NCBI GenBank assembly: GCA_002095305.1
Contig: MIEI01000008.1
Location: 30,734-94,733 of the forward strand
Length of the DNA stretch: 64,000 nt
Reading direction: 5' to 3'
From: Pantoea brenneri
GTDB lineage: Bacteria > Pseudomonadota > Gammaproteobacteria > Enterobacterales > Enterobacteriaceae
The notes below the pieces were generated by a model. The model had not been told where the DNA came from. It did not search any database and was given only the letters and a program-made list of their open reading frames with translations. A program made the translations under genes and the position numbers. Positions 17,595 to 27,019 of the stretch are shown here, piece after piece. Each line of letters opens with the position of its first letter. Within the stretch, counting starts at the first letter, position 1.

Positions 17595-19115
17595 ATGAAA
17601 AACGAAACAGGTCTGCGGATTATGACTGCAGAGGGTGAGTTACGTGGATGCATGGATGATGACCTTTTCGTATTCAAAGGCATACCTTATGCCGCCGCCC
17701 CGGAAGGGGCACTACGCTGGCGTCCGCCGCAGCCGGTCACGCCGTGGAACGATCTGCGTGATGCCACACAATTTTCAGCATCAGCCTGGCAAAACCGCGA
17801 TTATTGCCGGGCAGTTGGCGGTGGCGATCCCGGCGAATTTAGTGAAGATTGCCTTTACCTTAATGTCTGGACCCCGGATGTCGAACCGACAAAACCGCTG
17901 CCGGTGATGGTCTGGTTACACGGCGGCGGCTATACCATCGGCGCGGGCGGTCTGGCGCCCTACAGCGGTAAACCGCTGGCCTCGCGTGGCGCGGTGGTGG
18001 TCACCATCAACTACCGACTCGGCCATCTCGGTTTCTTCTCCCATCCGGCTTTAGATGCGCAATATCCTGTTGCCAGCACCATAAATAATTTTGGCCTGCT
18101 CGATCAAATTGCGGCCCTGCAGTGGGTACAGCGCAACATCCCGGCCTTTGGCGGAGACCGCCGCAATGTCACGCTGTTTGGCGAATCATCCGGCGCGCGC
18201 AGCGTGCTGTCGCTCTGCTGTTCGCCGCTGGCCGAAGGGCTGTTTCACAAGGGGATTGTGCAGAGCGCCTACAGCTTACCGGATACGCCGCTGAAAAAAG
18301 CGCGTCAGCAGGGCATGGCGGTTGCACAGCATCTGGGGCTGCCGCCCGACGCCAGTGCCGATGCGTTGCGTGCTTTACCCGCCGACGCCTTCTGGTCGCT
18401 GGATGGCCCGCTGGCGATCCAACCGGTGCCGATTTCCGGCGATGCGGTGCTGCCGGAACCGATGCTGAAAACCTTCCTCGCGGCCCGACAGCACCGTCTG
18501 CCGCTAATGGCGGGCAGCAACAGTGATGAAGCCAGCGTGCTGGACTATTTTGGCGTTGATGCCACCGCGGTGCTGCATCAGTTGCGCGACAAAAATCGGG
18601 TGATCTATCGGATGCTAAAATGGATGTATGACATCCATGACGATCAGCGCCTCGGTCGTGCGGTGGCGCGCGACATGGCGTTCAGCGTGGTGCCGTGGCT
18701 GGTGATGCGCGCCCAGCATAATGTTGGCATGCCGGGCTGGCGCTACTGGTTTGATTATGTCTCTGAGAATGCGCGCGATCTCTATCCTGACGGGACCTGG
18801 CATGGCAATGAAGTGCCATATGTCCTTAACACCCTGAGCCAGATGCCGGATCCGAATGAAAACCGGCCTTTCAGCGACGCCGATCGGGCATTTGCCTCGC
18901 GCGTCAGCGACTACTGGTTCAGATTCGCCTGCGATGCCAGCGAATACAAGCAGCAGCTGGAAGGCGAAGTGGTATGGCCCGCGTGGCATCCAGGCGACGA
19001 TGTGACAATGTCACTCGGTGACCATCGCCAGAGTGGTTTAGTCCTGAAACGGAACTTTATGCGCGCCCGAATGCGCCTGTTCCGCCTGCTGATGAGTAAA
19101 ATGGTGCGTCTTTAA
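17595..19115 (+). CDS. Carboxylesterase, type B (alpha/beta hydrolase)
   Basis: Serine hydrolase of the cholinesterase/para-nitrobenzyl esterase family. Visible: N-terminal GIPYAAAPEGALRWRPP, the EDCLYLNVW signature at about residues 94-102, the oxyanion motif HGGGYTIG, the nucleophile elbow GESSGA at about 195-200, and a late HGNEVPYV segment supplying the catalytic histidine. Length 506 residues, normal for the family. No signal peptide is visible, so a cytoplasmic enzyme is likely. It stands alone in the plus direction with 200 or more bases on each side; natural substrate unknown. Confidence 0.9.
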   Translation: MKNETGLRIMTAEGELRGCMDDDLFVFKGIPYAAAPEGALRWRPPQPVTPWNDLRDATQFSASAWQNRDYCRAVGGGDPGEFSEDCLYLNVWTPDVEPTKPLPVMVWLHGGGYTIGAGGLAPYSGKPLASRGAVVVTINYRLGHLGFFSHPALDAQYPVASTINNFGLLDQIAALQWVQRNIPAFGGDRRNVTLFGESSGARSVLSLCCSPLAEGLFHKGIVQSAYSLPDTPLKKARQQGMAVAQHLGLPPDASADALRALPADAFWSLDGPLAIQPVPISGDAVLPEPMLKTFLAARQHRLPLMAGSNSDEASVLDYFGVDATAVLHQLRDKNRVIYRMLKWMYDIHDDQRLGRAVARDMAFSVVPWLVMRAQHNVGMPGWRYWFDYVSENARDLYPDGTWHGNEVPYVLNTLSQMPDPNENRPFSDADRAFASRVSDYWFRFACDASEYKQQLEGEVVWPAWHPGDDVTMSLGDHRQSGLVLKRNFMRARMRLFRLLMSKMVRL

Positions 19116-19244
19116 TTAGTCCGCTAATCATCAAATTGCGCGAATGGAATTACTGGAGCCATTCGCGCATACTCCATTGAATATACAACTAATTCCCACC
19201 GGCTCCCACTAATGACGCTGTAAAACTATAGCTAACAAAAGTGT

Positions 19245-19271
19245 TACATCTTCACTATTCGCTGCCGATAG
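19245..19271 (+). promoter_or_regulatory. Sigma-28 (FliA)-like promoter for the chemoreceptor
   Basis: TACATCTT, an 11-base spacer, then GCCGATAG. The flagellar sigma-28 consensus is TAAAGTTT-N11-GCCGATAA: 5 of 8 and 7 of 8 positions match with exact spacing. It ends 47 bases before the start of the chemoreceptor, a gene class usually driven by FliA. Confidence 0.6.
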
Positions 19272-19318
19272 ATCTCCTATGCCCGATACTTACGGGTCAA
19301 CGTGTATAGGATTTTTGT

Positions 19319-20986
19319 ATGGGAATGCTCAAAAATTTCACCATTCGCGCTGTGATGCTCACTATTCTGGGCCTGTTCTGCTTACTCTGGAGCGGAGTCG
19401 GGCTATTCAGCATTCATTCTCTTGGCGCGCTGAGCGAAGGGAATGATGTTGACCGACATCTGGTAGAGCAAATGACGGTGCTGAGTAAAGGCAACGACCA
19501 ATATTTCCGGGTTATTACCCGGCTGTCGCGTGTGATGGACAGCAAAGCCGGTGGCAAAACGCTAACCGACGACGCTTATGCGCCGGTTCAGCAGGCGCTG
19601 GATAACATGACCCAGCAGCTGGCGGCTTTTAAACAACTGGCTCCGGGTCCGATGAATCCGGACATGGTCGACAGCGTGATTCAGAGCTGGCAGAAATTGC
19701 TGGATGAAGGTGTGACGCCGCAGCTGCGGCTGGCCCGACAGGATTCAGCGGACGCCTATCGTCAGCAGGCCAACAATGTGACGCCGCAGCTCAGTCGGGC
19801 ATTTGGTGCCAGCGCCGAAAAATTCAATCAGGGGGCCGCGCTGATCCTCGATCATACCCGGGTTGAAGTTGACCGCTTAACCGCACTGACCAGGATGATT
19901 ATCACCGTGACGGTAATTATCGGCCTGCTTATTCTGCTGTTTACCGATCGCTACCTGGTGGCGATGCTGGTGCGGCCGCTGGAAACCATCCGCAACCATT
20001 TCGCCACTATCGCTACCGGCGATCTGAGTCAGCCGGTGGCGGACTTTGGCCGCAACTGCGTCGGTAAACTGGTACCGTTGCTGAGCGCGATGCAGGAGAG
20101 TTTGCGTGAAGCGGTGAGCGCGATCCGCAGCGGTACCGAGAATATCTCGCGCGGTGCCGCAGAGATTTCGGCCGGTAACAACGATCTCTCTTCGCGTACT
20201 GAAGAGCAGGCGGCCGCGCTGGAGCAGACCGCTGCCAGTATGGAGCAGCTGACCGCCACGGTGAAATTTAACGCCGACAATGCGCGTCAGGCCAGCCTGC
20301 TGGCTGAAACCGCCACCACCACCGCGCAACAGGGCGGCCAGCTGGTGAGTGAAGTGGTCAGCACCATGAACGGGATTTCCGGAAGTTCGAAGAAAATTGC
20401 TGAGATCACTAATGTGATTAATGGTATCGCCTTCCAGACCAACATCCTGGCGCTGAACGCGGCGGTTGAAGCCGCTCGCGCCGGTGAACAGGGACGCGGT
20501 TTTGCTGTGGTGGCCTCTGAAGTGCGTAATCTGGCCCAGCGCAGCGCCAACGCCGCCAAAGAGATTGCCACCCTGATTGAAGATTCCGTTCAGCGGGTCG
20601 GAAAAGGAGCGGAGCTGGTGGGCACCACCGGCGGCACTATGAATAATATTCTGAAATCGGTGCAGGATGTCGACGCGATCATGAAGCAGATTGCTGCCGC
20701 ATCGGAAGAGCAGAGTAAAGGCATCTCCCAGGTCGGCGCAGCGGTGACCGAAATGGATAGCGTGACCCAGCAAAACGCCTCACTGGTCGAAGAAGTCTCC
20801 GCCGCCGCCAACGCGCTGGCGTTGCAGACCGAAGCGTTACAGGCCTCAGTGGCGAAGTTCCGCCTCTCCGGCAAGGGGACAGCAATCTCGCCGGCTGCAC
20901 CTGTCAAGCCGAACGCGCCAAAAGCACCAGGCCGGGCGGGTGGTCAGGCTACGCCAGCTGACAACGGTGACTGGGTGACGTTCTGA
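19319..20986 (+). CDS. Methyl-accepting chemotaxis protein
   Basis: Inner-membrane chemoreceptor. A first membrane segment (about residues 10-32), a periplasmic four-helix-bundle type sensor of about 155 residues, a second segment (about 190-212), a HAMP domain, and a long cytoplasmic coiled coil. The strictly conserved signalling tip [20 protein letters not shown] is present at about 375-395, with glutamine/glutamate-rich methylation helices on each side. The C-terminus NGDWVTF resembles the NWETF pentapeptide that tethers CheR and CheB. Length 555 residues. AGGA lies 7 bases before the ATG. Ligand unknown. No other chemotaxis gene is in the window. The last 43 bases overlap the convergent LysR gene. 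Confidence 0.94.
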   Translation: MGMLKNFTIRAVMLTILGLFCLLWSGVGLFSIHSLGALSEGNDVDRHLVEQMTVLSKGNDQYFRVITRLSRVMDSKAGGKTLTDDAYAPVQQALDNMTQQLAAFKQLAPGPMNPDMVDSVIQSWQKLLDEGVTPQLRLARQDSADAYRQQANNVTPQLSRAFGASAEKFNQGAALILDHTRVEVDRLTALTRMIITVTVIIGLLILLFTDRYLVAMLVRPLETIRNHFATIATGDLSQPVADFGRNCVGKLVPLLSAMQESLREAVSAIRSGTENISRGAAEISAGNNDLSSRTEEQAAALEQTAASMEQLTATVKFNADNARQASLLAETATTTAQQGGQLVSEVVSTMNGISGSSKKIAEITNVINGIAFQTNILALNAAVEAARAGEQGRGFAVVASEVRNLAQRSANAAKEIATLIEDSVQRVGKGAELVGTTGGTMNNILKSVQDVDAIMKQIAAASEEQSKGISQVGAAVTEMDSVTQQNASLVEEVSAAANALALQTEALQASVAKFRLSGKGTAISPAAPVKPNAPKAPGRAGGQATPADNGDWVTF

Positions 20987-21825
20987 CCCTGACTCAGCCA
21001 CGCCACCAGCGCCGCCAGCAACGGTGGCCCATCGGCGGGCGATCGCTGCAGTAAGCTGTAGCTCGCCCCGGTTTTTACCTCGCCAGCGAACGGTTTAATC
21101 AGCCTGCCGCTGGCAATATCACTCTCCACCAGATTGCTGTCAGCAATCGCCACGCCAAATCCCTGAATCGCTGCGCTAATCGCCAGGTCCATGGTGGCAA
21201 AGTGCTGGTTGCGTTGCATCGTAACCGCCACGCCTTGCCCTTTCAGCCAGCATTGCCAGTCGCGCATATCGTCGGTGGGATGCAGAAAAGTCATGCCCGC
21301 CAGGTTTTGCGGCGACGCGGGGATCGGCTGCCCGCTAGCGATTACCGGCGTCAGCGACTCTTCAAACAGCGTCAGTGCGTCAGTACGCGGTTTGCCATAG
21401 ACGATGGCAGCATCAAAATTGTCGAGCTGTGAGGCGTGATCCAGCGTGGTAGTGAGCGCCACGTGCAGTTCTGGCCGCAGCTGCTCCAGTGCCACCAGGC
21501 GCGGCACCAGCCAGCGCATCGCACAGGTCGGCGCTTTCAGGCGGATACTGGCCTGAGTGCGACGCGCTTTTTCGCTGGCCTGCGCCATCAGTTCATAGCC
21601 CTGACGCAGTTCTGGCAGCAGCGCCGCGCCCTGCGGTGTCAGACGCAAACCACGGGCGTGTCGATCAAACAACGTCAGGCCGAGCCAGTGCTCCAGCGCA
21701 GCAATTTTGCGGCTGACTGCGCCCTGGGTAATGCACAGTTCCCGGGCCGCATGGGTCAGATTAAGGTGACGGGCCGTCACCAGAAAAGCGTGAATCGCAT
21801 TGAGCGGCAGGGTTGTACGTGACAC
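20944..21825 (-). CDS. LysR-family regulator, GcvA-like
   Basis: Transcription factor with an N-terminal helix-turn-helix ([20 protein letters not shown], about residues 21-40) and a GcvA-type effector domain. Length 293 residues from the GTG at 21825, which has GAGG about 8 bases before it. It is divergent from the aminotransferase gene at 21951 across 125 bases and probably regulates it. Its 3' end lies inside the 3' end of the chemoreceptor on the other strand for 43 bases, an unusually long tail-to-tail overlap. Confidence 0.88.
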   Translation of the reverse strand: MSRTTLPLNAIHAFLVTARHLNLTHAARELCITQGAVSRKIAALEHWLGLTLFDRHARGLRLTPQGAALLPELRQGYELMAQASEKARRTQASIRLKAPTCAMRWLVPRLVALEQLRPELHVALTTTLDHASQLDNFDAAIVYGKPRTDALTLFEESLTPVIASGQPIPASPQNLAGMTFLHPTDDMRDWQCWLKGQGVAVTMQRNQHFATMDLAISAAIQGFGVAIADSNLVESDIASGRLIKPFAGEVKTGASYSLLQRSPADGPPLLAALVAWLSQGQNVTQSPLSAGVA

Positions 21826-21950
21826 AGAGCACCTCAGCTATGCATTTTAATCATGGCTATTATGACGACATTTCGCTTGCCGACTCAAGTCACAGCCCGT
21901 TGAATAGCCCTTAATTGCATTCAGCTCGCTATGTCACTGACGGAGAGAAC

Positions 21951-23117
21951 ATGTCCCTGAAAACGCCTGTCGCAGTCACCTCGAAGTTGCCCGATGTCGG
22001 TACCACCATTTTCAGCGTTATTGGCCAGCTTTCGGCGCAGCATCAGGCGATCAATCTGTCGCAGGGCGCACCGAATTTCCCCTGCGATCCGTTGCTGGTT
22101 GAAAGTGTCAGCCAGGCGATGCGCGACGGCCATAACCAGTACGCGTCGATGACCGGCTTGCCGGCACTACGGGAAATTTTAGCCAGTAAGGTCGAATCGC
22201 TCTACGGCCAGAAATACGATCCGGCCAGTGAAGTGCTGATCACCGGCAGCGCCAGTCAGGGCATTTACATGGCGATTTCCGCGCTGGTGCATCCGGGGGA
22301 TGAGGTCATTTTCTTTGAACCGGCATTCGACAGCTACGCACCGGTGGTCCGGTTACAGGGCGGCAAGCCGATTGGCCTGAAGCTGCAGGTGCCGGCTTTC
22401 GCCATCGACTGGCAGCAGTTGCGCGCCGCCATTACGCCGCGTACCCGGATGATCATCATCAATACGCCGCATAACCCCAGTGCCCAGGTGCTGACGCCGG
22501 ACGATCTCAATCAGCTGGCGGCCCTGACCCGCAACACTGACATCGTGGTGTTATCCGACGAGGTGTATGAACATATTCTGTTTGATGGCCGTCCGCACTG
22601 CGGCATGGCGACCCATCCGGAGCTGGCGGCGCGCAGCGTCATCGTCTCTTCGTTTGGCAAAACTTTCCACGTCACCGGCTGGCGGGTGGGTTACTGCCTG
22701 GCACCGGCGGAACTGATGACCGAGCTGGTGAAAGTGCATCAGTTTATGATGTACGCCGCAGATACGCCGATGCAGGTGGGATTCGCCCATTATCTGCAGA
22801 CGCCGCAACACTATCTGTCACTGTCATCTTTCTACCAGCAAAAGCGCGATCGGCTGATTGCGCTGATGCAGGATTCACCGTTTAAGCTGCTGCCGTGCGC
22901 CGGCTCGTTCTTTATGCTGGCCAGCTACGGACATTTCAGTGACGAACCGGACAGCGAGATGGTAAAACGTCTTATCGTCGATCACGGGGTGGCGACCATC
23001 CCGCTGTCGGCGTTTTATATGGATGGCACCGACAACAAACTGATCCGTCTTTCCTTTGCCAAAGACGAGGCAACATTAGAGGCTGGCGCCGCTGCGCTGT
23101 CGGCGTTCCGGCAGTAA
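21951..23117 (+). CDS. Pyridoxal-phosphate aminotransferase, YbdL-like (methionine/aromatic)
   Basis: Fold-type I class I/II aminotransferase related to E. coli YbdL, which prefers methionine, histidine and phenylalanine. Visible: INLSQGAPNFPCD near the N-terminus, NTPHNPSAQV (cofactor and substrate contacts), SDEVYEH, and the Schiff-base lysine in SSFGKTFHVTGWRVGY. The ATG at 21951 is chosen because GGAGAG precedes it; the open frame extends upstream without a better site. Length 388 residues. An amino-acid binding protein follows after 85 bases on the same strand, which suggests that the pair handles an imported amino acid. Confidence 0.88.
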   Translation: MSLKTPVAVTSKLPDVGTTIFSVIGQLSAQHQAINLSQGAPNFPCDPLLVESVSQAMRDGHNQYASMTGLPALREILASKVESLYGQKYDPASEVLITGSASQGIYMAISALVHPGDEVIFFEPAFDSYAPVVRLQGGKPIGLKLQVPAFAIDWQQLRAAITPRTRMIIINTPHNPSAQVLTPDDLNQLAALTRNTDIVVLSDEVYEHILFDGRPHCGMATHPELAARSVIVSSFGKTFHVTGWRVGYCLAPAELMTELVKVHQFMMYAADTPMQVGFAHYLQTPQHYLSLSSFYQQKRDRLIALMQDSPFKLLPCAGSFFMLASYGHFSDEPDSEMVKRLIVDHGVATIPLSAFYMDGTDNKLIRLSFAKDEATLEAGAAALSAFRQ

Positions 23118-23202
23118 GCGGCTGGCGGACGCAAGGTTGCCCGACTGACGCACGGTAAAGCAGGGCAGCGATCGGTTAAAAACAATAATTTCGGGGTAAA
23201 TG

Positions 23203-23979
23203 ATGAAAAAACGCAACGCACTGTTTCTGGCACTCGGCATGATGACGTCGGTATCGGCGCTGGCGCAGGATTTACGTTATGGCCTGGAGTCACAGTATCC
23301 GCCGTTTGAAAGCCGCAACGCTCAGGGGGAACTGGAAGGTTTTGATATCGAATTGGGTAACGCGATCTGCCAGGCCGGTAAGTTTAACTGCCACTGGGTG
23401 GAGAGCAGCTTCGACGCGCTGATCCCGGCGCTGCAGGCGAAGAAGTTTGATGCGATCAACTCGGCGATGAACATCACCGAAGCGCGGGCGAAAAGCATCG
23501 GCTTCACCCAGCCGATCTACCGTATTCCGACCATGCTGGTGGCGAAAACCGGCCAGAAGCTGGCACCCACGGCCGACGCGCTGAAGGGCAAAAATATCGG
23601 GGTATTGCAGGGATCGATTCAGGAAACCTACGCCAAAAAACACTGGGAGTCGCAGGGCGTTACCGTGACCTCGTATCAGGATCAGAACCAGGTCTATAAC
23701 GACATGGTCGCCGGGCGTCTGGACGGTACATTGGTGATGTCAGCCGCCGGTCAGTCGGGCTTCCTCGACAAACCACAGGGTAAAGGCTTCGGCTTTATCG
23801 GTAAGCCGGTCGAGGATGATGCGATTCTCGGGTCGGGTATCGGCTTTGGCCTGCGTAAAGATGATACGCAGCTCAAACAGTCGCTGGATACGGCGATCGC
23901 CAAAGTGCAGACAGATGGCACCGTGAAGAAGCTGGCTGAGAAATATTTCCCGGGCATTGATGTCAGCGTGAAGCCATAA
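23203..23979 (+). CDS. Polar amino-acid ABC transporter substrate-binding protein
   Basis: Periplasmic binding protein of the ArgT/HisJ/FliY family (SBP family 3). Signal peptide about residues 1-21, cleaved after SALA. Family signatures: YGLESQYPPFESRNAQGELEGFDIELG, the DALIPALQAKKFDAINSAMNIT block, and QTDGTVKKLAEKYFPG at the end. Length 258 residues from the second of two consecutive ATGs, better spaced from GGGG. No permease or ATPase gene is adjacent, so it must borrow another transporter's core or act in sensing. The aminotransferase lies upstream in the same direction. Confidence 0.88.
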   Translation: MKKRNALFLALGMMTSVSALAQDLRYGLESQYPPFESRNAQGELEGFDIELGNAICQAGKFNCHWVESSFDALIPALQAKKFDAINSAMNITEARAKSIGFTQPIYRIPTMLVAKTGQKLAPTADALKGKNIGVLQGSIQETYAKKHWESQGVTVTSYQDQNQVYNDMVAGRLDGTLVMSAAGQSGFLDKPQGKGFGFIGKPVEDDAILGSGIGFGLRKDDTQLKQSLDTAIAKVQTDGTVKKLAEKYFPGIDVSVKP

Positions 23980-23984
23980 CTGAC

Positions 23985-24010
23985 AATCGGGCGCGTGCTG
24001 CGCCCGATTT
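23985..24010. terminator. Terminator between the binding-protein gene and pepT
   Basis: Perfect 10-base arms (23985-23994 and 24000-24009) around a 5-base loop between convergent genes; followed by TTTAAT on the plus strand. Confidence 0.7.
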
Positions 24011-24015
24011 AATCG

Positions 24016-25242
24016 TTATTCCGCTGCCAGGTAGCAGAGTTTTTCCGCCACCTGATAGGATTTCACAAACGACGGCAGTGGTAAGAACTCAAAGCGCGAA
24101 TGGAAGTTATGCGCACCGGTGAAAAAGTTCGGCGTCAGTAAGCCCTTAGCCGACAGCGCTGCACCGTCAGTGCCGCCCCGCATCGGAATCACCTTTGGTT
24201 CGATATCCAGCGCGCGGAACGCTTTGAAAATCAGGTCGATCGCCCGACGATCCTCGCCCAGCGCATTGCTGATATTGCTGTAGATATCGGTAATGGTGAT
24301 CTCAACCTTGCCGGTCGGGTAGCGGGCAGCAATCGCCTGCGCCTGCTGCTGTAGTTGCTGCTTACGCTCGGCAAAACTGGCCAGATCAAAATCACGGATA
24401 GAGGCTTTCAGGACCGCCTGGCTGGCGTTGGCCTGGATCTCATTGAACCAGATATAGCCTTCACGGCCCTCGGTCTGTTCCGGGGTCTGCTGACGATCAA
24501 ACTGGCTGATGTAGTCATGCGCCATCAGCAGCGGGTTAACCAGCACCCCTTTACCCGACATCGGATGCGCCGGTACGCCGGTAAAGCGGATTTCGGCGGC
24601 GGCACCATTGAAGTTCTCATACACCACTTCGCCCAGTTCGCAGCAGTCGATGGTCCAGGCGAAGTCCACATTAAATCGCGTTTCCAGATCGAGCGCTTTG
24701 GCTCCGCGCAGGCCAATCTCTTCATCGGGCACAAACGCCACCACGATATCGCCGTGGTCGCCGTTAAGGTTCTCCATCAGCGTCATCACCACCGTCACTG
24801 CCGCTTTGTTATCAGCGCCCAGTACGCTGGTACCGTCGCTGAAAATCACCTGCTGACCGATATAGGGAGCGATCTCCGGATGCTGATCGCGGCGTAGCCA
24901 GATATCCTGGTCGGCATTCAGGCAGAGATCCTGATCCTCCCAGCGCAGAATCTGCGGTTTGATATCGGGTGACAGACCGACGTCAACGGTATCGATATGG
25001 GTGATAAAGCCGATACGCGGCGCAGCGGGACGATTACCCGGTTTCACCGCCGTTACCGTCGCATGCTGGTCAATCACCACCTGTTCCAGCCCCAGCGCAC
25101 GCAGCTCGGCCGCCAGCAGTTCCGCCATCGCGTGCTGGCTCGGGGTACTGGGCAGAGTGGTCGATTTCGCATCACTCTGACTGCTGACGGCGAGGTAACG
25201 GAAAAAGCGCTCGGTAAGTTGCGTCTCAAGTTTGTCGGTCAT
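24016..25242 (-). CDS. pepT: Peptidase T (aminotripeptidase)
   Basis: Cytoplasmic zinc aminopeptidase of family M20B that removes the N-terminal residue of tripeptides. Motifs: THIDTV with the first zinc ligand and catalytic Asp (about residues 82-87), GTSVLGADNKAAV with the bridging aspartate, VPDEEIGLRGA with the catalytic glutamate pair, and MRGGTDGAALSAKGLLTPN and GAHNFHSRFEFL at the C-terminus. About 408 residues, as in E. coli. Start at the ATG at 25242, 5 bases after AAGGAA. PepT is FNR-controlled in Salmonella; I do not see an obvious FNR dyad here. Confidence 0.96.
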   Translation of the reverse strand: MTDKLETQLTERFFRYLAVSSQSDAKSTTLPSTPSQHAMAELLAAELRALGLEQVVIDQHATVTAVKPGNRPAAPRIGFITHIDTVDVGLSPDIKPQILRWEDQDLCLNADQDIWLRRDQHPEIAPYIGQQVIFSDGTSVLGADNKAAVTVVMTLMENLNGDHGDIVVAFVPDEEIGLRGAKALDLETRFNVDFAWTIDCCELGEVVYENFNGAAAEIRFTGVPAHPMSGKGVLVNPLLMAHDYISQFDRQQTPEQTEGREGYIWFNEIQANASQAVLKASIRDFDLASFAERKQQLQQQAQAIAARYPTGKVEITITDIYSNISNALGEDRRAIDLIFKAFRALDIEPKVIPMRGGTDGAALSAKGLLTPNFFTGAHNFHSRFEFLPLPSFVKSYQVAEKLCYLAAE

Positions 25243-25369
25243 CACTATTCCTTATTAGTCAGCCACGGGCAGGGTTCGCTATGGTGCCGAATCGTGCTAT
25301 CAATGAAGCATCTGAATGATTCATTTAGGTATTCTGATCACCGGAAGTCAATACAAAGCGAGGATGATA

Positions 25370-26965
25370 ATGAAAATGAAGATAGCCACCTTAGCGCTTG
25401 TTACGGCTGGGATGACGCTGGCGGCCAGCGTGAACGCCAAAACGCTGGTCTACTGCTCAGAAGGATCGCCAGAGAATTTCAACCCGCAACTCTATACCTC
25501 GGGCACCAGCGTAGACGCCAGCGCGGTGCCGGTATTTAACCGCCTGGTGGACTTTAAGGCCGGTACTACTGAACTGGTCCCCAGCCTGGCGGAAAGCTGG
25601 GAGATCAGCCCCGACGGCACGGTTTATACCTTCCATCTGCGTAAAAACGTCAAATTCCAGAGCAACAAACAGTTTAAACCGACGCGCGACTTCAACGCAG
25701 ACGATGTCATCTTCTCTTTTATGCGCCAGATGGACCCGAAAAATCCCTACCACAACGTCTCGGGCGGCACCTATTCCAACTTCGAAAGCCTGGAGCTGTC
25801 GACACTGATTAAACAGATTGAACGGGTGGATGACCATACGGTGCGCTTCACGCTGTCGCACCCGGAAGCGCCGTTTCTGGCCGATCTTGGCTGGTACTTT
25901 GCCTCGATTCATTCGGCTGAATATGCCGATAGCATGCTGAAAGCCGGTACGCCGGAGAAGGTCGACATGAACCCTATCGGCACCGGGCCGTTTGAGCTGG
26001 TGCAGTACCAGAAGGACTCACGCATTCTCTACAAGGCCTTCCCACAATACTGGCAGGGCAAGGCAAAGCTGGATCGGCTGGTGTTCAGCATCACCCCGGA
26101 TGCCTCGGTGCGTTATGCCAAGCTGGAGAAGAACGAATGCCAGGTGATGCCGTTCCCCAATCCGGCCGATCTGGAAAAAATGCGCGCCAACCCGGACATC
26201 ACCCTGGAACAGAAAGCCGGGCTGAATACCGGTTTCCTGGCGTTTAATACCACCAAAGCGCCAACCGACAAGGTGGAAGTCCGTCAGGCACTGGCGATGG
26301 CGATCAACAAACCGGCGATCATCGAGGCGATTTTTAAAGGTACCGGCACGGTAGCAAAAAACATTCTGCCACCGGGCGTCTGGAGCGCCGACAAAGATCT
26401 GAAAGATTACGACTACGATCCGGAAAAAGCCAAAGCGTTACTGCAACAGGCCGGGGTCAAACCGGGTACCGAGATTGCGCTGTGGGCGATGCCGGTGCAG
26501 CGGCCCTACAATCCCAATGCCCGCCGCATGGCCGAGATGATCCAGTCAGACTGGGCGAAAGTCGGTATTAAAGCCAATATTGTCAGCTATGAGTGGGGCG
26601 AATACCTGAAACGGGTCCGCAGCGGTGAGCATCAGGCGGCATTAATGGGCTGGACCACCGCCACCGGCGACCCGGACAACTTCTTTGGCCCGCTCTACAG
26701 CTGCACCTCGGCGCAGGGCGGATCGAACTCGTCAAAATGGTGCTATCAGCCGTTTGAGAAGTTAATCACCGCCGCCCGCGCCGAACCGGATCAGGGCAAG
26801 CGCACCGCGATGTATCTGCAGGCGCAGCAGATAATGCACGATCAAATGCCGGCAGTGATGATTGCCCACTCGACCATTTTTGAGCCGGTGCGCAAATCGG
26901 TCAGCGGCTATCAGGTTGATCCGTTTGGCAAACACATTTTCTACCAGGTCGATATCAAACAGTAA
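25370..26965 (+). CDS. Dipeptide/oligopeptide-type ABC transporter binding protein, DppA-like
   Basis: Periplasmic binding protein of SBP family 5. Signal peptide MKMKIATLALVTAGMTLAAS, cleaved after VNA. The mature protein opens with KTLVYCSEGSPENFNPQLYT, the DppA-type signature, and carries LAESWEISPDGTVYTFHLRKNVKF. The 531-residue length matches DppA (535 in E. coli). Start chosen at the ATG at 25370, 5 bases after AGGA; two other in-frame ATGs lie at 25364 and 25376. No dppBCDF genes follow, so this is an orphan paralogue that may serve another permease or haem/peptide chemotaxis. It lies between pepT and a LysR/M20-peptidase cluster, a setting that fits peptide use. Confidence 0.87.
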   Translation: MKMKIATLALVTAGMTLAASVNAKTLVYCSEGSPENFNPQLYTSGTSVDASAVPVFNRLVDFKAGTTELVPSLAESWEISPDGTVYTFHLRKNVKFQSNKQFKPTRDFNADDVIFSFMRQMDPKNPYHNVSGGTYSNFESLELSTLIKQIERVDDHTVRFTLSHPEAPFLADLGWYFASIHSAEYADSMLKAGTPEKVDMNPIGTGPFELVQYQKDSRILYKAFPQYWQGKAKLDRLVFSITPDASVRYAKLEKNECQVMPFPNPADLEKMRANPDITLEQKAGLNTGFLAFNTTKAPTDKVEVRQALAMAINKPAIIEAIFKGTGTVAKNILPPGVWSADKDLKDYDYDPEKAKALLQQAGVKPGTEIALWAMPVQRPYNPNARRMAEMIQSDWAKVGIKANIVSYEWGEYLKRVRSGEHQAALMGWTTATGDPDNFFGPLYSCTSAQGGSNSSKWCYQPFEKLITAARAEPDQGKRTAMYLQAQQIMHDQMPAVMIAHSTIFEPVRKSVSGYQVDPFGKHIFYQVDIKQ

Positions 26966-27019
26966 GAAGCTACGGCCCGGCTCTGCAACGTAACGCCCGC
27001 CAGTGGGGGCGTTACGGCC

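Noticed and set aside
17336..17638. Possible 100-codon gene before the carboxylesterase
   Set aside because: No ribosome site, cysteine-rich start, and it runs into the esterase coding region out of frame.
19877..20773. 298-codon minus-strand frame inside the chemoreceptor gene
   Set aside because: Shadow of the conserved signalling domain; no start signal and biased composition.
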